Source: Monoraphidium neglectum
Lineage: Eukaryota; Chlorophyta; Chlorophyceae; Sphaeropleales; Selenastraceae
Assembly: GCF_000611645.1 (NCBI RefSeq)
Contig: NW_014012989.1
Span: forward strand, 8,518-23,680
Length of the DNA: 15,163 nucleotides
Direction: 5' to 3'
How positions within the stretch are numbered: position 1 is the stretch's first letter; every line of letters begins with the position of its first letter. Positions 1-12,024 of this stretch are shown here, piece after piece. The translations under genes and the position numbers were made by a program. The notes beneath the pieces were generated by a model. It ran no database searches. It was given only the letters and a program-made list of their open reading frames with translations, and was not told the origin of the DNA.

Positions 1-1669
1 TCATCATCACCGCCTCACTGTCTCCGCAGGCGGCTGCAAGGTGCAGCGGCTGCAGCCCACGCGCGTCCTGCGCACCCACGTCGGCCCCGCGGTTCAGGAG
101 CATCTCCAGCAGCTCATAATCCTCCACCACAGCCGCCAAATGTAGCGCCGTGCGGCCGTCGCGCGTGGCTGCCTGCAGGGGGGCGCCGCGGTCCAGCAGC
201 ATGACGACTGTGTTGCTGTTTTCCTCAAAGTCCTCAGCTGCAAGGGCGTGGTGGAGCGCCTGCAGGCCCTCCCTGTCAGCGGCGTCGATTGGGGCGCCGG
301 CGTCCAGCAGGACCTGGAGGCTCAAATTGCTGCCCGCCTCCGCCGCCATGTGAAGCGGGACCCTCCCATCAGCCGCGGCGGCGTTGACATCGGCGCCGCG
401 CTGCAGCAGGACGTGCAGCGCCTCATGGCATCTGGACGAGGCTGCAAAGTGGGCAGCAGTCCAGCCGCGCTTGTCGGCGGCGTTTGGGGACGCTCCAGCG
501 TCGAGAAGCGCATGCATCATTTCCGTCAGCCACTCGTCTGCTGCCAGGTGCAGGGCAGTGGTGCCATCCGCCATCGCAGCGTCCGCCTGCGCGCCTCGCG
601 CGAGCAGCAAGGACAGCACTGCCTTGGCACCGCAGGATGCTGCCTCGTGGATCGCCTGCTGGCCGGAGGCATCTGCGGCCGATGCATCCGCGCCGCCGTC
701 GAGGAGCGCGCTGGCCGCATCCAGTTGCGCCTTCATGGCAGCCAGCTGCAAGGGGCGGAGGCCGGCTGCTGCTGCTGCAGGTGCAAAGAGTTTATCATCG
801 GCGGGATTTAGGGCGGTGCTGGCTTCAATCACAGTGGCGGCGTTGGGGTCGGCCCCACGGCTGAGCAGCACGCGCAAAGCGTCTGACCGCCCGTGGGCAG
901 CTGCGTGGTGGACCGCCTGCCAGCTGCGCGCGTCCGTTGCATTGATGGATGCGCCGCGGTCCAGCAGGGCGGCGACCATGGGGGCACACCCCGAATCGGA
1001 TCGCATCGCCTCCACCAGGGCGCGCTGCCCGTTGGGACCCTTGGCGTCGATCGGCACCCCTGCGTCCAGCAGCAGCTGCACCAGGGCAACGTTGCCAGAG
1101 GCCGCCGCGAAGCACATCGCGCTGCCGGCGGCAGGGTCATTGGGCGCAAAGCACGCGCCACGCTGCAGCAGGAGGCGCAAAAGGCCAGCGTTGTTTGCTG
1201 CAAGCGGCAGCGCCAGCTTTCCGCAGGCGCCGGCGGCCGGTGCCCCGTGCTCCAGTAGCAACTGCATGACTGCCACATGGCCTTTGGAGGCTGCCAGCTG
1301 CAGCGGCTGTTGGCCAGGGCGGTCTGTGCTGGCGCATGCGCCCCATTCCAGCAGGGTGCGCGCCACATCGGCATGGCCCCCTTGCGCCGCGTGATGGAGA
1401 GCAGTGTAGCCGGTGGACGTGCATGCGTTGATGTCTGCGCCGCGATGGATCAACAGCATAACAGCCGCAGCCTGCCCGTGCGCGGCTGCCAAGTGCAGGG
1501 CTGCGGGCGGCACTGCACAGCTGCTGATTGGGGCATCCTTGCCCGCTGAAACGGCTAGCGCCTGGACATCCAGCAGGCGTCGCAACCCCTCCAAGTTCCC
1601 GGACACGATCAAGTCTTCTAGTTGATTGTCGAGCTCGGGCTCAGGGCGCTGCGTCGAGTCTCGAACCAT
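1..1669 (-). CDS. Ankyrin-repeat protein, 3' end cut off by the window edge
   Basis: One uninterrupted minus-strand frame gives 556 codons from ATG at 1669-1667 to the left edge, with no intron or stop. An in-frame TAA lies 51 nt upstream, and this ATG is the first after it in a good context (caaATGg). Residues 1-52 are a charged leader with no signal peptide or membrane segment. From about residue 53 onward the protein is ankyrin repeats of about 33 residues (G-x-T-A-L-H-x-A-A ... LLxxGAxxNA). Examples are GYTALHHAAQGGHADVARTL near residue 87 and GRTALHLAA near the left end. I count about 14 repeats plus a partial fifteenth; repeat 4 (from residue 148) and repeat 8 (about 765-850) are degenerate. 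The fold is a protein-binding scaffold, so the partner and role cannot be told. Any C-terminal catalytic or membrane domain would lie outside the window. The gene is intronless while all its neighbours are intron-rich. Confidence 0.88.
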   Translation of the reverse strand, partial: MVRDSTQRPEPELDNQLEDLIVSGNLEGLRRLLDVQALAVSAGKDAPISSCAVPPAALHLAAAHGQAAAVMLLIHRGADINACTSTGYTALHHAAQGGHADVARTLLEWGACASTDRPGQQPLQLAASKGHVAVMQLLLEHGAPAAGACGKLALPLAANNAGLLRLLLQRGACFAPNDPAAGSAMCFAAASGNVALVQLLLDAGVPIDAKGPNGQRALVEAMRSDSGCAPMVAALLDRGASINATDARSWQAVHHAAAHGRSDALRVLLSRGADPNAATVIEASTALNPADDKLFAPAAAAAGLRPLQLAAMKAQLDAASALLDGGADASAADASGQQAIHEAASCGAKAVLSLLLARGAQADAAMADGTTALHLAADEWLTEMMHALLDAGASPNAADKRGWTAAHFAASSRCHEALHVLLQRGADVNAAAADGRVPLHMAAEAGSNLSLQVLLDAGAPIDAADREGLQALHHALAAEDFEENSNTVVMLLDRGAPLQAATRDGRTALHLAAVVEDYELLEMLLNRGADVGAQDARGLQPLHLAAACGDSEAVMM

Positions 1670-2473
1670 TTGAAGCGACAGGCGGGCAAATTTCTGAGTC
1701 GCAAAGTCCTTTCCTGTTTATTAGAAGGGGCATGCTTTCACGAAGTATACGATACGTGCATGGCCAAAGTACAAGCATGCAAGTACCATGAAGGCCAGCA
1801 GGTGGTCAAGCGTGGCCATGATGAGTCACACTGGTGCTGCAGCACCTAGGCTGGTAGCGGTCCATCAGGCCGGCTCGATTCACATGAAGTGGGCATGCCT
1901 TTGCCCATGCACATGCGCTTGCTCACACAGCATCGGTCGTTCAGAGGCAGTTGGCACCTCCACAGCTGCTGCAATAACCGCACCCCTGTCCGAAACCCTG
2001 TGGTGCAAGCTGACTGTCAAGGGGTTCATGGGCAGGCCTGCTCTGAAGGGATTTCGAGAATCCCTGCTTCCTTACGCTGGCACATCTGTGGTGTTGGGGG
2101 CCTTCCAAAACCACCATGGCGTGCAGTTGTCTCCCACACTTTCATCATCACACAACAACACACGAGTCAATATGCCATTGCCGCTGTGTCCAGGGTGTTA
2201 TGACAACCATATGGAAAGCAAAGTCTGACCCCAGGCTACAGCCTGTCACGGGCCCCTCAGTATTGCCGAGGTGTTTGCCTTGCCAGCTAGCCCTGCGCGG
2301 TCCGACGCCCGCATGGGGCGCCATGGCACCTGAAAATGCCGCACGGCCCAGCCCCTCAGCAAAAGGTGTCTCCAGCTTTGCCTACCTGTTCCGCCACCTC
2401 CGTCTGCCCCGTCCTGCCACCCCTTCAACTCGAAAGGGTTGAAGCCCACTAGCACTTGCTGATCATCGCAGTG

Positions 2474-2557
2474 CTGCTGCTGCTGCTGCCGCTGCTGCTG
2501 CTGCTGCCGCTGCTGCTGCTGCTGCCGCTGCTGCTGCTGCTGCTTCTGCTGCCGCTG
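2474..2557. repeat. CTG/CCG minisatellite, 18-bp period
   Basis: An 84-bp run of triplets. Three perfect 18-bp units, each five CTG followed by one CCG, occupy 2474-2491, 2492-2509 and 2510-2527. An imperfect unit with a CTT follows, and the run ends at CTG 2555-2557. On the minus strand this reads as CAG-type repeats: blocks of five Gln separated by Arg in one frame. The plus strand gives poly-Leu broken by Pro. No surrounding gene is supported, so I treat it as a non-coding repeat. Confidence 0.9.
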
Positions 2558-2847
2558 ATGACCCCGTGCCACACCGGCACCTCCGAGCCCGTTAAACACG
2601 ACATGTGTTGGGTGGATCTGGGGTCTGGAGCAGCCTGCCAGGTGGCAAAGCACAAACATTGGCTGTCTCAAATCATTCGAGGAAGGCAAAGCCGCACTTG
2701 GGGATAAGCGGCTGGTCAAGCGCGCAGTAGGGACAGCATGTCTCGTGCACACAACAAAAGCGAATTGCCGCGCTCGGCGCAGGCAGCTCCACGCATTCTC
2801 AGCCGGACTGACAGCTGCAGCGCCTGATGATGAGGCGCGAGAATCAC

Positions 2848-2869
2848 AACGTCTCATGGCAACGTCTCA
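2848..2869. repeat. Short direct repeat CAACGTCTCA
   Basis: The 10-mer CAACGTCTCA occurs at 2848-2857 and again at 2860-2869, a 12-bp period. It lies directly beside the TGACGTCA-bearing repeat that follows. Function is unknown. Confidence 0.7.
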
Positions 2870-2874
2870 CTTGC

Positions 2875-2919
2875 GCTCGTCTCCTGACGTCATAAATGCT
2901 CGTCTCCTGACATCATAAA
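2875..2919. repeat. Tandem 22-bp repeat with a TGACGTCA palindrome
   Basis: Two copies at 2875-2896 and 2898-2919 (23-bp period) differ by one base. The core is CTCCTGACGTCATAAA, and the second copy has CTCCTGACATCATAAA. The first copy contains the full 8-bp palindrome TGACGTCA (2885-2892), the consensus of CRE/bZIP sites. The second copy has lost the symmetry. It lies about 400 nt beyond the tubulin stop codon and about 1.2 kb upstream of the ankyrin ATG, so a regulatory role is a guess. Confidence 0.75.
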
Positions 2920-3122
2920 CTTTGCTGCATTAAAACACGTCAACTGCAAAGGATTGTGCCTATGCCAGCAGCTGTCGGCTGCACATCACACAGCCTTCTG
3001 TCAACTTGCCCACATGAGCAGCCGTACTGACTGGTACAAATCAGTCCTTTTGGAACAGAACGCCCCATGTCTGGCTAAGAGTCAAACCATGCGGACCAAC
3101 CAGCATTGACAGCTCGTGGGGC

Positions 3123-3127
3123 TTACA
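3123..3127 (-). terminator. TGTAA polyadenylation signal of alpha-tubulin
   Basis: The minus strand reads TGTAA here, about 190 nt downstream of the tubulin stop codon. TGTAA is the usual polyadenylation signal of chlorophyte nuclear genes. It is the first occurrence after the stop on this strand that I found. Cleavage would be expected some 10-20 nt further left. Confidence 0.5.
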
Positions 3128-3318
3128 ACGTGCAGGGGAACCACGCTTATGAGACCACAGGCTGGATCAAGTTTTGATAATGAAATGGTGGCCGTGCACA
3201 TCCAACCCCCTTGCCGCGCAGCCGACAAAGGGGCGTGCGTGCAAAGGGAAAGCGGGCCATGCAAGCGGCGCAGGCCGCTGCTCAAACAGGCGAGCCCTCC
3301 CCTTTAGGGACCTCTCAC

Positions 3319-5894
<2,576 letters not shown>

Positions 5895-5958
5895 GGTTGC
5901 TGCCTCTTTGTCTGTTTGTCAAGAGTCGATGTGAGAGCACGATCGGGCGCAAAAAGGA

Positions 5959-5992
5959 ACAGGGACCTGTATATAATGGTACAGAGACCTGT
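5959..5992. repeat. Pair of near-palindromic 12-mers flanking the tubulin TATA box
   Basis: ACAGGGACCTGT lies at 5959-5970 and ACAGAGACCTGT at 5981-5992, a 22-bp period with one mismatch. Each is nearly its own reverse complement (ACAG....CTGT ends). The TATA element starts at the last base of the first copy, so the pair brackets the presumed core promoter. Confidence 0.7.
5970..5976 (-). promoter_or_regulatory. TATA box of alpha-tubulin
   Basis: The minus strand reads TTATATA, 76 nt upstream of the tubulin ATG. With initiation about 30 nt downstream this would leave a 5' UTR of roughly 45 nt, normal for a strongly expressed algal gene. It is the only AT-rich patch in the proximal promoter. 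Confidence 0.6.
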
Positions 5993-6155
5993 GGAATAGC
6001 GCGATAAACGCAGGGTGCGGGCTTTTGGTGGAAAGTTGCCCTTCGCGCCCTCTCAGATCCGCTTGTCTGCCTGGCCTCGATCGTGCTCCTCGATGCGCGA
6101 AGAAGGCATTTGTTTTGAGGTGGATTTGTTCAGCGCGCGTGTGGGGTCCCAGGGT

Positions 6156-6161
6156 CACGTG
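6156..6161. promoter_or_regulatory. CACGTG (G-box core) upstream of alpha-tubulin
   Basis: A perfect CACGTG palindrome (context TCACGTGC) lies about 260 nt upstream of the tubulin ATG. A second CACGTG is at 6433-6438. Such cores bind bHLH/bZIP factors in plants and algae. A 6-mer is common by chance in GC-rich DNA, so this is only a candidate. Confidence 0.25.
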
Positions 6162-6702
6162 CCTGTGAGAGCTGGCGGTCGCAATGTTTGAGCGCGCTCT
6201 CCGGAAGCCCCGCGGTACCTCTCAAGGGTCGATTTGAAAGGCGTGCATTGCTGATATATGCACTACATTGATCCGGGGCTTGTGTGTCATGCCAGGGGGC
6301 AAGACGCGCTGCGGCGATGATGCACTGCTGGCGCTTCGTCCTGCGGCGCCGCTGCAGGCATCGCACACAGTGCACGTCACCTGCCGGGCTCTTGATGCAG
6401 CTCACCTGATGTCCATGACTTTCAATGAGCCGCACGTGCATCATAGTCGTGAAGCCCGTACGGGTTTGTTGGGGCGCACCTCCTCGGCCATTGCTGAAGT
6501 TACGAGCAGGAGTCTGCACAGTGCATGCGGTCGTGTGTCACCCATGTCGGCCTTCCTCCGAAAGGCGCCCGGATCGCTGGTGCCTGCACAGTCCGTATCT
6601 CCTGTTCCCTTGTCACCAGCAATGCCTAGCATGGGCGCGGCCCCATTTGAAACAAAGGAGCCCAAATCCATGGACTTGACCCATGCGTCTACAAGGGGGG
6701 TG

Positions 6703-6707
6703 TTACA
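6703..6707 (-). terminator. TGTAA polyadenylation signal of PYD1
   Basis: The minus strand reads TGTAA, about 470 nt beyond the PYD1 stop codon. I found no closer copy on this strand, which implies a rather long 3' UTR. This is in the range seen in green algae, but the assignment is tentative. Confidence 0.4.
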
Positions 6708-7173
6708 GGCAAGCTGCGGCATGCAAGGGGACTGACACTGTGGTGTACACAGGGTGTGACAAATACAGACAACCCAAAGCCGCGCGGCCGCAAAGGTTTT
6801 GCATGGGTCGCAGTCAAGCAAGCTATGGGGCTGCCCTTACCAGGCTGGTAAGGGCCGCATGAGAGGGGCTGCTGAGGGAGGCTGCAATGAATGCAACACA
6901 CCAAGGGCAGGAGATGCAGCGATCAGAGCGCATGGCAACCCACTGTGGTGCAAACGTGTGTTATGATGGTAGGGGCATGTGTGTGCCAACTGCACCAAAA
7001 CAAAAGCACCACCCGCGGACCTTCAGCCTCATGCCCGTCAACTCAGGAGGCAGGAGGGCGTGAGTAAATGTCATGAAAACAACCAAACAAGAAATTCCAG
7101 CCCCAGCAGGTACTAGGCAGTCCGAATATCACAAAAAGCCAGCAAACAAGGTATTGGCTCCTGCTCATTACGG

Positions 7174-10100
7174 TTACCTGTTGGCCACCATGCTTTCTGC
7201 ATTCTGGACAAAGTCGTCTCCGCTCCAGTCCGCATCATTCGCCAGGCCCACCTACAGGAGCGCACAAGCACGATGGCCACACAGACTGACTTCAGGCAGT
7301 CCAGGCTATGCATGCTTGCAGGCCTCCAAGACTGCTGTCTATGACAGTCGCAGTGAGTCAGCCTCGAGGGGAAGAGGGAGATGCGCTGCGGCGCCAGCCA
7401 TCCTTCCAAACAAGATGGGCCCAGGCAACGTGTCACGTCCTGCTGGTAAACGCGCCTTGGCGCGCCCCCCGGCTCCGTAACACCGGCTACTGATTCAGGC
7501 ATACGAGCACGAGCGCAATTACATACAGACGCATACACCCACTCCCACATGCATCCACACACATGCGGAAGCACATCATACCTTGGCCTTCTTGGCCTGC
7601 ACCGCGGCCTTCTGCTTGGCCACCAGGTCGGTGTGAGTCGTGAAGTAGGGCAGGCTGGCGCCCTTGAACTCCGCGATGGAGCTGAACCCATGCTTGGTCA
7701 TGAACGCCTGGGGGTGTGGGGAGGGGGGATGACACCAGGTCAGGGTAATAGACACTGGGCAGGGCCGCCATCTGGTTGGCAGGCTATGAGCTGGAGACAC
7801 ACACCACACACCCACACGGACAACGCCCACACATGATGGCAATCCCCGGAACAGCAGGTCCCATCTCACCTGCAACCCGCCGCAGTAGTTCTTGACCACA
7901 GGATAGCCGTGGATCATCACGCCAGTGCACACCTGGATTGTGGGTGAGGGCGGCAGGGGTAGAATGAGGTACCAGCTGTAATGGGGTTGCCTGAAACCCT
8001 GGCGATGGTGAGCAGGCCCGAGCCTGCTGAGCACTTCCTGGCCGAGGCAAATCCCACAGTCTGGGTTGTCTGCTGTCCTGCTTCTCCCCATACGCACGCT
8101 GTGTGACTCATCCACAACCTGGCTGACCCCGCCATGTACACCCCAGGTGCAAGAGGGGTGACCTGACCCGACAGACTACCTCACCCATGCGCCCTCCAGC
8201 AGGCGCCCGCACCTGCACCGTGTCGCTGCCCAGCAGGATGAACTCTGCCGCGTCCGCGCCGCTGTCAACGCCACCGATGCCGCTGAGAGATGCCCCGTTG
8301 GCGCAGTAGCCGCCCGCCTCCATCATGCGGCTGATGTTCATCACCTTGAGAAAGGGGGATACAACCAGGGAATTGGCGCGTTGGTGGGGTAAACCCAGGG
8401 AGATCCCAGGGGCTGTCATGGGTGTGCTTGCGCCGGAACGTCGTCTTATTGCAATCTGACCGTTAATCGCCAGCCAGGCGCACCTGCCTACCATTCAAGA
8501 CACGCCTGGAGGACCCGTGCAAACGCGTGCGCTGGCGCCCTCACCTTTGCGAGGGCTATGGGCTTGACGGCCTTGTAGCTGTAGCCCCCCGGGGTGGTGT
8601 AGCCCTCAACAGCAGGCTCTGGTGGGGAGGCATGGGGTGCACTGGTTGGGGTGAGGGCCCACTGCTGGCAGGCTCCAGCCACGCAGATGTCATTTTGCCA
8701 ACAACCTGCTGTGCTCACGCCCTGCCAACTGTCCAAAATCGACTCGTACCCTCCTGCCCCCCCCCCTGTGGATGTCCTACCAGGCCTGAGCGTATCCAGG
8801 TTGATGCCCATCACAGACTGGATGGTGTTGATGGCCGCGACACCCTCGCAGCCTGCAGGGTAAAGGGGCGGAGGGGGTAGGCTGGATGCCAAAATCACCC
8901 GCCCACTTTGGGGAGAACACCAGGACGCAACAAGGGCGTGCTTGCCTGTCCCTCCTGCACATACAACGGAGGCATTAATCAATTCCTTGATTACTAAAAA
9001 GTTCATTCAACTGAGGAGCTTGTGGATTTTGCAGCTAGCTTCTCTCGGAGGAAAGCTCAGGTAGCAAGTCCTCTGCCAAAGTAAACCCTTGCTGCATGTT
9101 TGTGCAACACGCACGATCCCTCCCCACACGGAACCCCTGAGCGCCGCCTTTACCCCTGAGGCCCCTCCCCGCCCAACACACACACAACAGCTGCCGCGTC
9201 AGCCGAAACCCTACCTGCGTCCAAGGCGGCCTTGGCGGGCACGGTGATGTCAGTGATGTTGGGCGTCATCTTTGCCCACACGGGCTTAGTGGCCACACCG
9301 TTGACCCACGTGCACACCTGGGACAATTGGTGGCAGCTAGGTGGGTTTGGAAAGGAAGCCGCCAGGAGGTTGAGAGGTGCAATGACACTCAATCTGAGAG
9401 GAGCAGGGACCCTCGGTCGCTGGTGCACGCAGGAGTCCAGGTGACGCGTACCCTGGTGGCATCCCTCCCCGTCCCACCTCTGACAGCAGGTCGGGGTCCT
9501 GGCCCACAGCCATGCCCATGCGGCGCTCAGGCATGCCTATGAGGGGACAGAGGGGAGCCGGCATGGAGCAGGGCTAGCATGCGAGATAGCCAAATGAGGC
9601 CAATGTACATGGCTGACTGGTCGGCTGGCAGGTGGATGCCGGGTGCTTTGTTGCAAAGCTGAGTTCAGACAACCTGGAAGGCAGAACAGCTCTCGCCACA
9701 CGAGGCAGCTGCCTCCTGCCACCTGTTCCGTCCCACAACGTGCGCGCAACCGCCCTGTCGGCAGGTAAGCTCCCAGCCACAGCCGTGTTTCTGAAGCGTT
9801 GCCCCATGCTGTCCACCCCGTAAAGGGCCTGCCCAACCATACCCCCGCACACCCATACTCACCGTGGGGGCAGCTGAAGTTGATCTCGAAGGCGTCCACC
9901 CCCACCTCCTCACAGCGCCCCACAATCTCTTCCCACGCACCCCTAGGCCCAATCAAGGGGCGAGGAGGGAGAGGGGGCAGCAGCAGGAGCCAGGACGAGG
10001 GGGTCAGCAGAGCAACCGGCCCCTGGCATCGGCCATAGGCAAGCCTCCTAGAGTAGACTGCAACTGGCACCGCCGTTGCAGAGCGCATTCATTTTGTTTT

Positions 10101-12024
10101 GTTGCGTTCCCAGCCGCGGCTCTCCGGCTGTGCGTGGCACCACTCCCCTCTGCCCATAAAGCTGGCCAGTCCCCCGCTGCGCCCCCCTGCCTGCAGCTGG
10201 CCCCCTCCCAACCATTTAAGTGTGAGCCGTGCGCCGCACCCACCTGCTAATCTCCTCCATGATGGAGGCTATGAGCACCCTGCCAGGGTACTCCTCCTTG
10301 AGGCGCTTCATCTCAGCCACCATCGTCTCAAACGGCCTGGGATGGGCAGGGTGAGGGTGAGGTGCGCTTGGCTCACATAACTAGGTGGGGCGAGGCGTTC
10401 GATGCGTTTAGAGACACAGCGTGCTGGATGTGCGCCATCACGCTCTTGCAGCCTCCCTGAACTAGGTCGCGTATGTTGTGTTCCTACTATGCTTGTGCTA
10501 TTTGTCCGACACCAAGCCCCATAAGGAAGTCAAACACCCAATAAACCACGCCCAGCCCCCCCCTCCCACCTGTCGCTGATGAGCTCGATGTTCTCCCAGC
10601 CAAACACGGACCCATTGCTGTCGCGCAGCTTGGCGTAGCGGGGGGTCACGTTGATGACCTGGCATACGGAGTTGCACAATGCGCACATGGTATGGGGGTT
10701 GCGGGGAGACGCGTGAGTGTGGGGGGTTAGCTGGTGCTGCCGACAATGTCTCGGCGGCGATGAGCCAAACGAACGAAGGCAGCGCAAGCGAAGGGGTCCC
10801 AGAGGCAGCGGCAAGCCGCAAAAGCTTGCAGGACAGTAAAAATTACCCCTCAATCCAGCGGGTTGTCAGAGACCAGGCTCAAACAACATGATCCGATCAC
10901 CAACACCAAGATAACACACCCAAACCCGCAGGGCGCCCTGCTTCAACCCCCCCCCCCAACACTCACACACCTTTTTGGCCTCCAGCGAGAGTGTCTTGAC
11001 AATGACGCCGCCCCACCCCTCATCAAACGCCTTCTTCATCACCTATGAAGACGAGGAGCAGGACGGCACGCGGCGCAGCTGTCAAGGAATCCTGATCAAC
11101 ACGACGGACGCGAGGGGCACGGGCCCCCACCAGCCTGGCGTCCCCAGGCCGCGAGCCGGGCCTCGAGCCAACCGCAGTGCAGACGAAAGTGCGCCGCCAG
11201 CACTCGCCCTTGGGGGCAGCGGAGCCGGGCCCGAGCCCGCTGGCCCAACAGCCCCAGCCCTAACAGCACGCCCCCACCCGCAGGCCTGCCTGGTAGTTGG
11301 TGCCGGGCGGCCCCGAGCCGATGACAAAGGGGTTGGGGAACTTCACGCCGTTGACCACCACACTGAGGTCGGGGCCCGATGTGACTGCGCCATCCACCAA
11401 TTCTGGGGTTGAGGGCGCAAGAGGGGTGGTGCATGCGGGAGGCTGTGGCATGTGCTGGCGTACACGGGCGCGATTCTGGTGCTGCGTGCGCCCTCTGCGG
11501 CTCGCATGCATCGATGTGAAACACACGCGCACCAGGAGACAGGCCTGCGCGGACGCGCAGAGCCGGCCAGGCAGGCGACTGCCCAGCAGCTGCGCCCACT
11601 TAGCTGCGCCCACTGGGTGGCGAGGGTTGGCTGCCAACTCACACCCGCTGCATGCATGCACACGCAGATTGCAGCGCTGCTTGGCAAGTAAACCTTCTCA
11701 GCCAACACGATCGGCAGGGCCTGCTGCCAGCAACTCGCACCAGCATGGGGCAACAAACCCTTTCACCACTGCATCACACCCCTCGCTGCGGAACCCGTCG
11801 ACCGGTCAACCCACATGCAACGACGCCATGCCCGAGTTGCATGCAGCCCGCTGCTCACCGATGGCTGGGTCAGTGATGCCGCTGAGGCGTCCGCCAGCGC
11901 CATTGCCATTTCCCGCGGCCCGCGCGGCGACGCGGCGTGCACTGACGGCGTTCGCAGGGAAGGGGCGCGAAGCGGCCCGCCCCGCGACCGGCGCGCTGCG
12001 TGTTCGGATGGCGGGATGCTGCAT
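7174..12024 (-). CDS. PYD1: Plant-type dihydropyrimidine dehydrogenase, plastid-targeted, 14 exons
   Basis: Exons: 11859-12024, 11290-11402, 10971-11042, 10570-10658, 10244-10336, 9863-9942, 9478-9536, 9215-9317, 8781-8852, 8545-8618, 8213-8344, 7870-7932, 7582-7707, 7174-7251 (stop TAA). The product is 439 aa, close to Arabidopsis PYD1. It reduces uracil and thymine to dihydro forms, the first step of pyrimidine catabolism. Residues 1-47 have no Asp or Glu and are rich in Arg, Ala and Ser, so are probably a plastid transit peptide. The rest is one FMN-binding TIM barrel: GSGPPGTNY at 84-92, Lys109 in KTLSL, NFSCPHGMPERRMG with catalytic Cys202, AKMTPNITDI (Lys240), INT near 266-268, SGIGGV at 328-333 and GSDTVQ at 346-351. 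It lacks the FAD/NADPH and iron-sulfur domains of animal DPYD. Twelve introns are GT-AG; intron 2 (11043-11289) seems GC-AG. All junctions keep frame and homology. Confidence 0.95.
11043..11289 (-). other. Probable GC-AG intron 2 of PYD1
   Basis: Exon 2 ends in AACTACCAG followed directly by GCAGGCCTGC, and exon 3 begins GTGATGAAG after an ATAG acceptor. Joining at the GC gives GTNYQ-VMKKAF, which matches the uninterrupted GTNYxVMKRAF block of plant PYD1. The nearest GT donor, at 11277-11276 on the minus strand, would keep frame but insert four residues (AGLR) into that block. Confidence 0.65.

Larger units (their letters stand above)
1670..3318. other. Spacer between ankyrin and alpha-tubulin genes
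   Basis: This 1.65 kb holds the upstream region of the ankyrin gene and the 3' UTR of the tubulin gene. Both genes are on the minus strand. I see no convincing coding sequence. The longest open frames (plus 1788-2228, minus 2246-2857) show no recognisable domain. The minus one only gains a poly-Gln tract from the minisatellite at 2474-2557. No clear TATA box is visible just upstream of 1669. Small repeats are listed separately. Confidence 0.6.
5895..7173. other. Spacer between alpha-tubulin and PYD1 genes
   Basis: This 1.28 kb contains the alpha-tubulin promoter at its left end and the PYD1 3' UTR at its right end. Open frames at plus 6268-6735 (155 codons) and minus 6441-6821 (126 codons) overlap each other. 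Neither shows a recognisable domain or splice support, so I regard both as chance frames in GC-rich DNA. No tRNA or other RNA gene is visible. Confidence 0.6.

Noticed and set aside
384..1394. 336-codon plus-strand open frame over the ankyrin region
   Set aside because: It is the antisense of the ankyrin repeats. Its composition (Ala, Ser, Cys runs) shows no domain, while the minus strand reads regular ankyrin repeats throughout.
2246..2857. 203-codon minus-strand open frame with a poly-Gln block
   Set aside because: Apart from the minisatellite-encoded Gln tract there is no recognisable domain or splice support. Kept only as a finding.
6268..6735. 155-codon plus-strand open frame between tubulin and PYD1
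   Set aside because: No domain, and it overlaps a minus-strand open frame of similar length. Frames of this size are expected by chance in GC-rich DNA.
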